NCBI RefSeq assembly: GCF_000185505.1
Contig: NZ_GL622359.1
Coordinates: 713,249-767,807, forward strand
Origin: Pseudoramibacter alactolyticus ATCC 23263
GTDB taxonomy: Bacteria > Bacillota > Clostridia > Eubacteriales > Eubacteriaceae
Reading direction: 5' to 3'
DNA length: 54,559 nucleotides
Position 1 is the first letter of the stretch. The number at the start of each line of letters is the position of its first letter. Below, in pieces: positions 44,087 to 52,748 of the stretch. The translations under genes and the position numbers were made by a program. The notes under the pieces were generated by a model. The model was not told the origin of the DNA and did not search any database. It saw only the letters and a list, made by a program, of their open reading frames with translations.

Positions 44087-45409
44087 TTATCTTTTTATCA
44101 AACGAATCATATAAAAGCCGTCGCATCCATCGGTGAGCGGGCTGGTCATCCGCTCTGTCTCCGCCTCGGCAATCACATCAGATCGTTCTCGGACAACGCG
44201 TGCAATTTGACGGTTATTTTCTTCCGGATCGATCGTGCAGGTGGCATAGACCAGCTTACCGTCCGAACGCAATAAATCCAACCCATTGTTCAATAGAGTG
44301 CGCTGTGTTTGGCGGATTGCCCGGCGGTCTTCTTTTGTCCCACGATAGCGAATCTCCGGTTTGCGGCGAATCACACCATACCCCGAGCATGGCGCGTCCA
44401 GCAAGATTTTATCAAATGCGGCTTCTTCTTTCGGCGGTTGAATGCCATCCCACAATTCAGTCTTAATATTGGAAATTCCCAACCGTTTTGCCGCGTCCTC
44501 AATCAACTGAAGCCGAGAGGGATAAATATCTCTGGCAATGATCTCGCCAGCATCCGACATCAACTGCGCCAAATGCGTAGTTTTGCCGCCAGGTGCCGCA
44601 CACATATCGAGAATGCGCTCGCCGGGCCGGGGATCTAAAAGCTCAGCGATCAACATGGCACCCTGATCTTGAATCGTGAGCCATCCGTCTTTAAACCAGC
44701 AGCTTTGCACCAGTTCGCTCGCCGAAATACCTTTCAAATAAAGACAATCCGAAGACAACTGACCAACTTCTACCGCCAACCCTTCTGCCTGAAGTTTCGC
44801 TGCTAAATCTTCCCTGGATAATTTAAGCGTATTGACACGCACCGAAAGCGGCGCCGGTACATTCATCTGCGCCAAAATGGCCGGCGCCGCTTCTTTCCCG
44901 TAAGCTTCAAAATAATAATGCACCACTGGCAGCGGAATAGAAAACCGCGTTGCAAGCACTTCTTTTTCGTTTCTAAATGAACCATTAGAAATATCAAATA
45001 ATCGCGTTTTATTTCTGATCAGATTTCGCAAAACGCCGTTGACAAATCCCTTTGCCCTGCGGTTGACCTTTCCGCACAGCAAAACCGCTTCCGAAACCGC
45101 TGCGTAATCCGGAATGCGGTCCAGTTTTAAAATTTGATACGCGGCAATGCGAAGGATTTCTCGCGTTTCAAAATCGACCCGTTTAGGCTCTTTGATCAGC
45201 TGATCCAAACAATAATCTAAAAATATCTGATTCTGCAGCACCCCGTAAACTAAAAGTGTATATAAATTGGCATCTTCTGCGTTAAATGACAAACGGGAAA
45301 GCGTCTGCCGGATTTCCAAATTCGAAAAGGCGCCTTCCCGGTCAATTTTAAGCAGGCTTTTATAGGCCTGCTCTCTTGCATTGTTTGATGAATTCTTTTT
45401 CGGATGCAT
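44087..45409 (-). CDS. rsmB: 16S rRNA (cytosine-967-C5)-methyltransferase
   Basis: 440 residues: an N-terminal NusB-like RNA-binding domain (about 8-140), then a Rossmann methyltransferase. SAM motif RILDMCAAPGGKTTHLAQL, catalytic DAPCSGYGVIRRKPEIRY and the second conserved Cys in YATCTIDPEENNRQ are present. It methylates C967 of 16S rRNA from SAM. Last gene of the operon; the rlmN gene that often follows is not here. Confidence 0.95.
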   Translation of the reverse strand: MHPKKNSSNNAREQAYKSLLKIDREGAFSNLEIRQTLSRLSFNAEDANLYTLLVYGVLQNQIFLDYCLDQLIKEPKRVDFETREILRIAAYQILKLDRIPDYAAVSEAVLLCGKVNRRAKGFVNGVLRNLIRNKTRLFDISNGSFRNEKEVLATRFSIPLPVVHYYFEAYGKEAAPAILAQMNVPAPLSVRVNTLKLSREDLAAKLQAEGLAVEVGQLSSDCLYLKGISASELVQSCWFKDGWLTIQDQGAMLIAELLDPRPGERILDMCAAPGGKTTHLAQLMSDAGEIIARDIYPSRLQLIEDAAKRLGISNIKTELWDGIQPPKEEAAFDKILLDAPCSGYGVIRRKPEIRYRGTKEDRRAIRQTQRTLLNNGLDLLRSDGKLVYATCTIDPEENNRQIARVVRERSDVIAEAETERMTSPLTDGCDGFYMIRLIKR

Positions 45410-45416
45410 TGCGCCA

Positions 45417-46109
45417 TTAATTCCTTCCGCGAATGAGCAACATTCTGAAAAGATTCAAGAAGGCCATCAGCGTGCTGGCGACATAGGTCATCGCTGCGGC
45501 TCCCAGCACTTTTTTCACGGCTCTTTCTTCCGACACATCGATCAACTGATACTGCTTTAACATAACCAATGCCCGATGGCTGGCATTAAATTCGACCGGT
45601 AAAGTGATGATATAAAAAACCAGAGCAACGGCGAAAAATAAAATACCGATATTCATGAGCATCAATCCCCAGCTGCTGCCATAGCGGCCGCCTAAAATAA
45701 GCCCGATGAAAAAAAGGGGCCAGGCCGCATTTGATGTGAAATTGCAAAGCGGAACAATGGCATTGCGAAACCGCAGCGGAAAATAACCCTGTCCGTCCTG
45801 GCAGGCATGCCCTGTTTCATGGGCCGCTACCGCGATTGCTGCAATACTGTCGCTTTGTCCTACGCCTGCAGACAACGCCATCGATTTATTGCGCGAATCA
45901 TAATGATCCGTTAATTCACCGCTAATGCCATGAATGCTCACACGCAATTGATTTAAGGCGAGCAGTCGTTCGGCCACCTGCTGCCCTGTCATGCCGCTTC
46001 TTGCGCTTACCTTGCTGTAAGCGTTGAATGCCGACGACACCTTTGCTTGGGCAATCATCGAAATGATTAAGCCCGGAATTAAAATCAGCCAAGTCCAATC
46101 AAAAAACAT
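45417..46109 (-). CDS. Zinc metallopeptidase of the YugP (DUF/PF04298) family, membrane protein
   Basis: 230 residues with membrane helices at the N-terminus (FFDWTWLILIPGLIISMIA) and in the C-terminal half. The zinc motif HETGH occurs in IAVAAHETGHACQDGQGY. Members are widespread in Firmicutes; physiological substrates are unknown. AAAGGAGG lies 7 nt before the ATG. It sits between fmt and rsmB, as commonly seen. Confidence 0.9.
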   Translation of the reverse strand: MFFDWTWLILIPGLIISMIAQAKVSSAFNAYSKVSARSGMTGQQVAERLLALNQLRVSIHGISGELTDHYDSRNKSMALSAGVGQSDSIAAIAVAAHETGHACQDGQGYFPLRFRNAIVPLCNFTSNAAWPLFFIGLILGGRYGSSWGLMLMNIGILFFAVALVFYIITLPVEFNASHRALVMLKQYQLIDVSEERAVKKVLGAAAMTYVASTLMAFLNLFRMLLIRGRN

Positions 46110-46176
46110 TGCAAGGCCTCCTTTGCTTTCTTAAAATTTTAGGCATTATAAGCCGAAGATCTGAAAACCATCTGAA

Positions 46177-47118
46177 TTAAGACAAAACCGTCCCCACGGC
46201 AATGGCATTGCCGCGAAAATAGTCTGTCGCCCGCATCCGGCGTTTCCCCGGCATTTGAATTTCATTCAGCTGCAAATAACCGTCGCCGGCAGTAACCACA
46301 AGCCCTTGATTTTCGTCCGCGGCAACAATGCACCCCGGCACTTCTGTCTTTTCCGCCTGCGGAAGCCGCACCGGCAAAAAACATTTGAATGTTTTGCCAT
46401 CCAATGTTGTCCAGGCTCCGGGCCAGGGATCGGTGCCGTTAATACGCCGCAAAATCTGAAAGCAGCTTTGATGCCAATCGATCCTTCCGGTATTTTTATC
46501 AATCTTTTCGGCGTAGGTTGCTTTCGCCGAATCCTGTTCAATACCCTGAGCCGTTCCATTTTGGATTTGAGCCATTACATTCAGAATCAAATCGGCACCG
46601 GCTTTTGCCATCGCGTCGTGCATTTTACCGACTGTCGTTGTATCCGTAATTGGAATGATTTTTTGAGCCAGCATATCGCCGGTATCCATCCCAAGGTCCA
46701 TTTTCATAATGGTCACGCCGCTTTCTGCTTTCCCATCGATAATCGCGTGATGAATCGGCGCTGCGCCGCGATATTCCGGCAGCAAAGATCCGTGAATATT
46801 CAGGCATCCATAGGTTGGAATATCCAATACTTCCTGCGATAAAATCTGGCCGTAGGCCGCAACGACAAAAAAATCCGGCCGCATTGATTTTAAATAATCA
46901 ATCGCTGATGCATTTCTGATTTTTTCCGGCTGATAAACAGAAAGTCCAAGCTCCAGGGCTCGTTGTTTCATCGGCAACGCTCGCATTTTTTTCCCACGAC
47001 CGTTTGGGCGGTCCGGCTGACACACAACCGCAACAACTTCGTAATCGCTGTCTGTCAGCCGATTGAGCATCGGAACCGCAAAATCTGTGGTTCCCATCAC
47101 CACGACGCGGCTACGCAT
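46177..47118 (-). CDS. fmt: Methionyl-tRNA formyltransferase
   Basis: 313 residues from ATG 47118, overlapping the def stop (ATGCGTAG) with GGAG 6 nt upstream. It formylates initiator Met-tRNA using 10-formyl-THF. Conserved VVVMGTTDFAVPML, AYGQILSQEVLDIP, NIHGSLLPEYRGAAPIHHAI (catalytic Asn-His) and MKMDLGMDTGDML are visible, then a C-terminal OB-like domain. Confidence 0.97.
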   Translation of the reverse strand: MRSRVVVMGTTDFAVPMLNRLTDSDYEVVAVVCQPDRPNGRGKKMRALPMKQRALELGLSVYQPEKIRNASAIDYLKSMRPDFFVVAAYGQILSQEVLDIPTYGCLNIHGSLLPEYRGAAPIHHAIIDGKAESGVTIMKMDLGMDTGDMLAQKIIPITDTTTVGKMHDAMAKAGADLILNVMAQIQNGTAQGIEQDSAKATYAEKIDKNTGRIDWHQSCFQILRRINGTDPWPGAWTTLDGKTFKCFLPVRLPQAEKTEVPGCIVAADENQGLVVTAGDGYLQLNEIQMPGKRRMRATDYFRGNAIAVGTVLS

Positions 47119-47629
47119 CGTCTTCTCCGATCTTGCCTTCTTTTGCCAGACGTTTTTCCTGTTCTGCAATCATAACCTCTGCTTTTTCTACCGGAATTTT
47201 TTTATCGATAAACACTTCCCCCTTCAAATGATCGAGCTCATGGCAAATCGCCCGCGCCAGAAGCATATGACCCTTGACTTCACAACGCTGCCCTTCCAGG
47301 TTTGTAAACCGTGCCGTCACATATTCCGGTCTCTCGACATAGCCCGCTTCATCCGGGAAACTCAAACATCCTTCGGAATCCACAATCGAACCGGACTGGC
47401 TGACGATTTCCGGATTGATCATCGTGATAGGCCCCTGCCCCACATCGATCACCACCAGCTGTCTCAAAACGCCAACCTGGGGAGCCGCCAAGCCGACGCC
47501 ATCATCGTCATACATGGTTTCAAGCATATCGGCGGCCAATGTTTTAATACGATCGTTAATTTCTGTGATCTCCCGCGCCCGTTTGCGCAAAATGGGATCA
47601 TCATAATATCTTAATTTTCTAATTGCCAT
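47111..47629 (-). CDS. def: Peptide deformylase
   Basis: 172 residues from ATG 47629, behind AAAGGAG; a GTG 15 nt earlier would cover that site. A metalloenzyme removing the N-formyl group from new proteins, undoing the Fmt modification after translation. The three motifs are GVGLAAPQVG, EGCLSFP and ICHELDHLKG. Coupled to fmt by an 8-nt overlap. Confidence 0.97.
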   Translation of the reverse strand: MAIRKLRYYDDPILRKRAREITEINDRIKTLAADMLETMYDDDGVGLAAPQVGVLRQLVVIDVGQGPITMINPEIVSQSGSIVDSEGCLSFPDEAGYVERPEYVTARFTNLEGQRCEVKGHMLLARAICHELDHLKGEVFIDKKIPVEKAEVMIAEQEKRLAKEGKIGEDDA

Positions 47630-47647
47630 CTTATCTCCTTTCACTAT

Positions 47648-49873
47648 TTATACTGGATCCATCATCATTGCAATTTTTGACGGCAGCTTTTCAAGATGAC
47701 CGCCTCGGATCAGTTTTTGAATATACTGCGAGACCATCCTAATGTTTTGGGTCTTAACAATAATACGAGCCATTGCCTGCTGGTTTTCCACCATGACATT
47801 CATCTTAACCGGACGGTAAACCATTGTTTGCCGATGCCGATCTAATTTTCGGAGCCAATGATAAAGCATCCAGCTGTCCTTTTCCACTTGTTTTGCTTCT
47901 TTCCCAAAAATTTTAAAGAAAATCAAATGGCCGAAAGGCGGATATGCCATAGCCTTGCGATACCTTATTTCCGATTGATAAAAATCGCGGTACTCTTCGC
48001 TTGCCAGCGCTCGCACCAAATCCTGATCCGGATCATAAGTTTGCAATAAAGCGTTGCCATCCCCCATACTAAAAAAAGCAACGTATTGCTGGTAGGCTCG
48101 CTCCGGGGCATTGTATTCCCGTTGATTCAAATCCACATCAATCAAAACAGCCGCACTCAAGCCAACCTCCGGATAATCAGACACATTCAATAAAGCGTGT
48201 GTGCCAACGACGATTCGATACGCCTTATCGGTCAGATCCTGTTTCACAGCCGTCATCCCCGATGCTTCAAGCCTCTGAGCATCCAATTTGAGAACCGGAT
48301 ACGCCGGCCAACGCCTTTTAATCTCCTCCACGACCTGATCAATCCCCAACCCCATGGGCCGATACCGACGCCCACCACAGGAGGGACACGTGTCGGGCAT
48401 CGACCATTGTCTTCCACAGGTCGAGCATATTAACTGTCCGTGGGTGTCCGTCTTCAAAGGCCTTTCACAATCAGGACAGCGCGCCACATGGCCACAATCC
48501 CGACAGAATACATACGTCTCATAACCCAATCGATTGTGCATGATAAGCACATTTTTACCGCGCTCGAGGGTTTCCGTCACAGCCTGCGCCAACGCGTGGC
48601 TGATAAAATTCAAATTGCCTGCATGCATTTCATCCTGCATGTTTATAATTTTCAAATGATACTTCGATTCAAAAGACGATTCAGAAATCAGCCGCATCCG
48701 ATGCGTCATAATGCGATGGGTCGCGTCCACAGAAGGAACCGTGTCGCTCACAATAAGCGACGTCTTTAAGAGCGTCATATATTTTTCCGCAAGAATCCGT
48801 GTATGATAATGGGGTTCCCCGCTCGAAACATAACTGCTATTTGATTCTTCGTCCATGATAATCCATTTTAAATGCCGATAGGGTAAAAATAATGCAGCTC
48901 TTGTTCCGACGATAAAACGAAACCGTTCTTCCCGCACATCGTCAAATGCGCGCCGCCGCCTGCTCTGTGAAAGCTCTCCGTGATAAAAAAGAACCCCAGC
49001 TCGCACATTGGGCGACAGCATTTCATAAAACTGCTCCAGCAAATATTTATTCGGAAGCAACAATAAACCCGTTTCTTTCGCTCTTAAATCCATGGCCAAT
49101 ATTAAAAACATCTGCCATTTCTCGCATTTGTTTTGATGGTAAAAAAAGATCGGAAACCGCTGATTGGTTCCCGTATTCTCCTCAAGGCTATATTTCAGTT
49201 TTTTTAAACTCGGAGACGTTTTAATTGAAATGGGGCTTTCAAAAGAATTTTCACCGACCACTTGGTCTTGCTCCATCTGTAATTCCTGGCGGTTAACTTT
49301 TTCTACCCAGCCTTTTTGGCATAAACTTCTCAGCGAGGAAGAAACATTCCCCAATTGCTGCTTTAAATCTCTGGCCGTTAATGGCTGTTTTGCTAATAAA
49401 GCCATGATGCTTTTCATGATTTTGCCGCGGGAGATTGCCTGCGACCCTTCTGACGTCAATCGGTACCATTTTTCCGGATCTGTGTAGACATCGAAAAACT
49501 TTTCACGTGTCCCGTCGAGATTTCGTCGCATCTTTATCTGAACTTTAACCGGGTTGGTAAATAAACTCAGCGCATCGTAAAATAAACAATGATAATAACC
49601 AACCAGCCATCGGCAAAGCTTCAACTGCTTGCCATTTAACACCGGACGATCATCGATAATGGCTTCAATAGCGCGAAAATGCCCCTTGAATTCAGATGCT
49701 TTCGATACGGCGACGACAAAGCCCTCCGTTCGTCTGGCTCCTTTTCCAAAAGGGACCACCACGCGAACACCCGGCTTTACCCGTGATTGCCATCGCTCAG
49801 GAATTACATAATCATAAGGATGATCGAGCCGTTTATTGGTCTGACGCAAATAAATGGCTGCAAAACTCAACAA
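47648..49873 (-). CDS. priA: Primosomal protein N' (PriA-like) with eroded helicase motifs
   Basis: 741 residues, aligned with PriA over its length: N-terminal 3'-end-binding domain (LDHPYDYVIPERWQSRVKPG), winged helix, helicase lobes and the eight-Cys zinc module (457-499: CRDC, CPDC, CSTC, CPSC). The helicase motifs have been lost. Where Walker A GVTGSGKTE belongs (about 243-254) the sequence is FFYHQNKCEKWQ; DEEH is DEES (341-344); SATPS is SDTVPS; and the QVAGRAGR motif reads YVAFFSMGDG. It may still load the replisome at forks, but should not hydrolyse ATP. The gene is intact and in its normal place, so it looks functional rather than decaying. Confidence 0.88.
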   Translation of the reverse strand: MLSFAAIYLRQTNKRLDHPYDYVIPERWQSRVKPGVRVVVPFGKGARRTEGFVVAVSKASEFKGHFRAIEAIIDDRPVLNGKQLKLCRWLVGYYHCLFYDALSLFTNPVKVQIKMRRNLDGTREKFFDVYTDPEKWYRLTSEGSQAISRGKIMKSIMALLAKQPLTARDLKQQLGNVSSSLRSLCQKGWVEKVNRQELQMEQDQVVGENSFESPISIKTSPSLKKLKYSLEENTGTNQRFPIFFYHQNKCEKWQMFLILAMDLRAKETGLLLLPNKYLLEQFYEMLSPNVRAGVLFYHGELSQSRRRRAFDDVREERFRFIVGTRAALFLPYRHLKWIIMDEESNSSYVSSGEPHYHTRILAEKYMTLLKTSLIVSDTVPSVDATHRIMTHRMRLISESSFESKYHLKIINMQDEMHAGNLNFISHALAQAVTETLERGKNVLIMHNRLGYETYVFCRDCGHVARCPDCERPLKTDTHGQLICSTCGRQWSMPDTCPSCGGRRYRPMGLGIDQVVEEIKRRWPAYPVLKLDAQRLEASGMTAVKQDLTDKAYRIVVGTHALLNVSDYPEVGLSAAVLIDVDLNQREYNAPERAYQQYVAFFSMGDGNALLQTYDPDQDLVRALASEEYRDFYQSEIRYRKAMAYPPFGHLIFFKIFGKEAKQVEKDSWMLYHWLRKLDRHRQTMVYRPVKMNVMVENQQAMARIIVKTQNIRMVSQYIQKLIRGGHLEKLPSKIAMMMDPV

Positions 49874-49882
49874 AGTGCTCCT

Positions 49883-50227
49883 TTACGCTTCAGTATCGTC
49901 TTGGGCGAGATCCGCAGTTGAAGGAGCCTCATTCTCTTCCGCTTTCGCAAACAGTGCTTCCGCCCCTTCTAAAGTTGCTCCCACTATTTCATTCTGCGAA
50001 TGGCTGATGATTCTCACTTCGTCTTCTGCAATTTCCTCAGTCGCTACAGAGATCGGATTGTCAACGATCACTTTAACCAATGGATCTTCTCCGCCCACTA
50101 ATTCTCTGGCTCGTTTTGCCGTTGCGATACACAATTCGTATTTATTCTGTGCTTTGTCAATCAAATCATTTAAAGGCGGATAGCGAAGGCCACTGGCTTC
50201 TTTTCCGTAATAAGTTTTACTGCTCAT
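49883..50227 (-). CDS. rpoZ: RNA polymerase omega subunit
   Basis: 114 residues. Omega helps assemble RNA polymerase around beta'. The core YPPLNDLIDKAQNKYELCIA and TAKRARELV is clear; the C-terminal half is acidic and low-complexity. Start at the second of two consecutive ATGs, 7 nt after AGGAG; it overlaps the end of gmk. The usual next gene, coaBC, is absent and priA follows directly. Confidence 0.92.
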   Translation of the reverse strand: MSSKTYYGKEASGLRYPPLNDLIDKAQNKYELCIATAKRARELVGGEDPLVKVIVDNPISVATEEIAEDEVRIISHSQNEIVGATLEGAEALFAKAEENEAPSTADLAQDDTEA

Positions 50228-50852
50228 CATCTACTCCTTCTATCATCTGTTTGATACGCGGCCATTGGGTTTTCGCCAAACAATGCTGTGCATCTATAAT
50301 GTGTAAAAACTGGCGCGTCGCTTTTTCCAAATCGTCATTCGTCACGATATAATCGTATTGATCTGCCAAAGATAACTCTTTTAAAGCATTTGCAAGGCGT
50401 AATACCACTTGTTCCGGCGATTCTGACTGACGGCCGATTAAACGTTGTTTTAATTCTTCAAGGGAAGGCGGCGCGATAAAAATATAAACGCCATAACCCA
50501 ATGATTCTTTTATTTGCAAAGCTCCCTGCACGTCGATTTCCAAAATCACATCTGTTCCCTGATTAAGAAGCTGCTCAACATAGGCTTTGGGAGTTCCATA
50601 ATAATGGTCATGCACACGGGCATACTCTAAAAATGCGTCCTCGGAAATTCTTTCTTCAAATGTGGTCTGATCTAAAAAGAAATAGTTAACTCCATCCTTT
50701 TCTCCGGAACGTGGCGCTCTTGTTGTCGCCGAAACCGAAAGTTTTAAATTCGAATTTTGCGCCATTGCCGTCCGACAAACGGTTCCCTTCCCAACGCCGG
50801 AGGGTCCTGACATCACAATCAGACTCCCTCTTTGGCCTTCTGCTTTGGACAT
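50217..50852 (-). CDS. gmk: Guanylate kinase
   Basis: 211 residues. It phosphorylates GMP to GDP with ATP. P-loop MSGPSGVGKGTVC, SVSATTRAPRSGEKDGVNYF, VILEIDVQGALQIKE and IFIAPPSLEELKQRL are conserved. The ribosome-binding site at the chosen start is awkward (AAGGAA directly abuts the ATG), but no better start keeps the P-loop context. Operon neighbour of rpoZ. Confidence 0.96.
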   Translation of the reverse strand: MSKAEGQRGSLIVMSGPSGVGKGTVCRTAMAQNSNLKLSVSATTRAPRSGEKDGVNYFFLDQTTFEERISEDAFLEYARVHDHYYGTPKAYVEQLLNQGTDVILEIDVQGALQIKESLGYGVYIFIAPPSLEELKQRLIGRQSESPEQVVLRLANALKELSLADQYDYIVTNDDLEKATRQFLHIIDAQHCLAKTQWPRIKQMIEGVDDEQ

Positions 50853-50904
50853 TTCCTTGAATCATCACCTTTCATCTCTATTTTTTCAAAACTAAACTTT
50901 TATC

Positions 50905-51783
50905 TTACTCGATATTTTGAATTTGTTCTCGAATTTTTTCAATTTCACTTTTCACATCCACAACAGCATCCGAAATACGGATATCCGTTGCCTTGGATCC
51001 AATCGTATTGGCTTCACGATTCATTTCCTGAATCAAAAAATCCAGTTTTCGGCCAATGGCGCCTTCGCTCTTGATCATTTTCGTCATGCGTATCAGATGA
51101 CTATCCAAACGCGTTAGTTCTTCGGATATATCCAGCTTGTCTGCCATAACGGCAACTTCCGTCAACAGTCGATTCTCATCCACCGACGCATCACCCAGGA
51201 ACGCCGCTACTTTTTCATGAATTTGTCTCCGGTACGTCGTTAGCATCTGCGGTGCTTGTTCACGAATCACTTGAACATGGTTTTGAATGATTGCGATGCG
51301 ATGCTGAATATCTGCCTGAAGGGCCAGCCCCTCTTGTTTCCGGCTTGCCGACACTTGAGCGAGTGCACCATCTAAAACCGGTTTGAGTGCTTGCCAATTG
51401 GCCACGTCATCGCCTGCCGCCTCTGAAACGGTAATGATATCTGGGAAACGCGCAATCAAATCAATATTAATTTCATCCGAAATCATGGCGTCCATTGTCT
51501 TAATTGTATTGAGGGTTTTAATGTATTCGCATGCCAACGCCTTGTTCAAGGCGATCTGCTTTTGCTGAGAATCAAAATCTTCAAATTGAATGCAGATTTC
51601 GATGCGGCCGCGTGTTATATAGTGTGCCGCCTCATCTCGAATTTTGGTCTCCAATGACTTTAATATCGGCGGAACTTTCACAAAAAAATCTTTATACCGG
51701 TGATTAACGGTTCTGATCTCGACACAAATAGCCCGCTGATCATCGCGATTGTCATGACGACCGAATCCTGTCATGCTTTTCAT
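50905..51783 (-). CDS. YicC-family endoribonuclease
   Basis: 292 residues. Begins MKSMTGFGRHDNRDDQRAIC, the family hallmark, and ends with the DUF1732 region (RLDSHLIRMTKMIKSEGAIG; LDFLIQEMNREANTIGSKA). YicC proteins are RNA endonucleases affecting RNA turnover. The ATG overlaps the dapF stop by 4 nt, and gmk follows as in many Firmicutes. Confidence 0.95.
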   Translation of the reverse strand: MKSMTGFGRHDNRDDQRAICVEIRTVNHRYKDFFVKVPPILKSLETKIRDEAAHYITRGRIEICIQFEDFDSQQKQIALNKALACEYIKTLNTIKTMDAMISDEINIDLIARFPDIITVSEAAGDDVANWQALKPVLDGALAQVSASRKQEGLALQADIQHRIAIIQNHVQVIREQAPQMLTTYRRQIHEKVAAFLGDASVDENRLLTEVAVMADKLDISEELTRLDSHLIRMTKMIKSEGAIGRKLDFLIQEMNREANTIGSKATDIRISDAVVDVKSEIEKIREQIQNIE

Positions 51784-52619
51784 TGAAGCGCCTCCACATC
51801 AACCGATCCTTCGTACACCGTTTGTGCGGGACCCGTCATCCATACGTGACTGCCGTCTAATTCAACGCTTAAAATCCCGCCGGACAATTGCGCTTCCACA
51901 GCTGTATCAACCTTTCCTAAACGATGGAGCACGGCCACAGTGGCACAGGTTCCAGTGCCGCAGGCCAGCGTTCTGCCATCTCCACGTTCCCAGGTATCCA
52001 TCCGAATATGATTTGTGTCTTTTACTTCAGCAAAGCTGATATTGCAGTTTTCTGGAAACATGGCGTGCTTTTCATAGTAAGGGCCAATGGCTTCAATCGG
52101 TGTTTGGTCAAAGTCTCCTGTCAGCACGACCATGTGCGGATTCCCCATGGATGCACAGCCATAACTATAGGTGACGCCGTCCCAATCAAAATGGGCCCCT
52201 ATCACTTCTTCTTTCTTCGAAATAACGGGAATCTTTTGAGCCGAAAAAACCACATTTCCCATATCGACACGAATCGTCGATTCCGCCGGTGTCCTTTTTA
52301 ATAGCTCAATGCCGATTCTTCCCGCGCGCGAGGCAATCGTAAATTGTGTTTTTTTTACAATCTGCCGATCGGTGACATACTTGGCCAAACAACGCATGCC
52401 GTTGCCGCACATCTGGGCGATGGTGCCATCTGCGTTATAATAATCCATAAACGCAGCATCCTCATTCGAAGGCTCAACCAAAATCAAACCGTCGGCACCA
52501 ATTCCCTTGTGGCGGTCACATAACTGCGCGATTTGTTTCTGAGAAAACATCATGCTTTTATCGAGATTGTTAACAACGATAAAGTCATTGCCGGCGCCGT
52601 GCATCTTCAAAAATTTCAT
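51780..52619 (-). CDS. dapF: Diaminopimelate epimerase
   Basis: 279 residues. It converts LL- to meso-diaminopimelate for lysine and peptidoglycan. The two catalytic cysteines lie in QMCGNGMRCLAKY and LACGTGTCATVAV, and the N-terminal MHGAGNDFIVV is conserved. First gene of the leftward operon. Confidence 0.97.
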   Translation of the reverse strand: MKFLKMHGAGNDFIVVNNLDKSMMFSQKQIAQLCDRHKGIGADGLILVEPSNEDAAFMDYYNADGTIAQMCGNGMRCLAKYVTDRQIVKKTQFTIASRAGRIGIELLKRTPAESTIRVDMGNVVFSAQKIPVISKKEEVIGAHFDWDGVTYSYGCASMGNPHMVVLTGDFDQTPIEAIGPYYEKHAMFPENCNISFAEVKDTNHIRMDTWERGDGRTLACGTGTCATVAVLHRLGKVDTAVEAQLSGGILSVELDGSHVWMTGPAQTVYEGSVDVEALQ

Positions 52620-52646
52620 CCATCATTCCCTTTCTACTATCGTTTT

Positions 52647-52675
52647 ATGATAACTAAAACACATTGAAAAAACAA
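52647..52675 (-). promoter_or_regulatory. Probable promoter of the dapF operon
   Basis: TTGTTT (52670-52675), 17-nt spacer, TATCAT (52647-52652) on the minus strand. It overlaps the divergent rqcH promoter. Confidence 0.5.
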
Positions 52676-52692
52676 GCATCAACGGGTAAAAT
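52664..52692 (+). promoter_or_regulatory. rqcH promoter
   Basis: TTGAAA (52664-52669), 17-nt spacer, TAAAAT (52687-52692), 57 nt before the start codon. Confidence 0.7.
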
Positions 52693-52748
52693 GTAGTTTA
52701 TTCTTTTTAGAGATCGACCTGTCAACAAATTTGAGAATGGAGTATATT

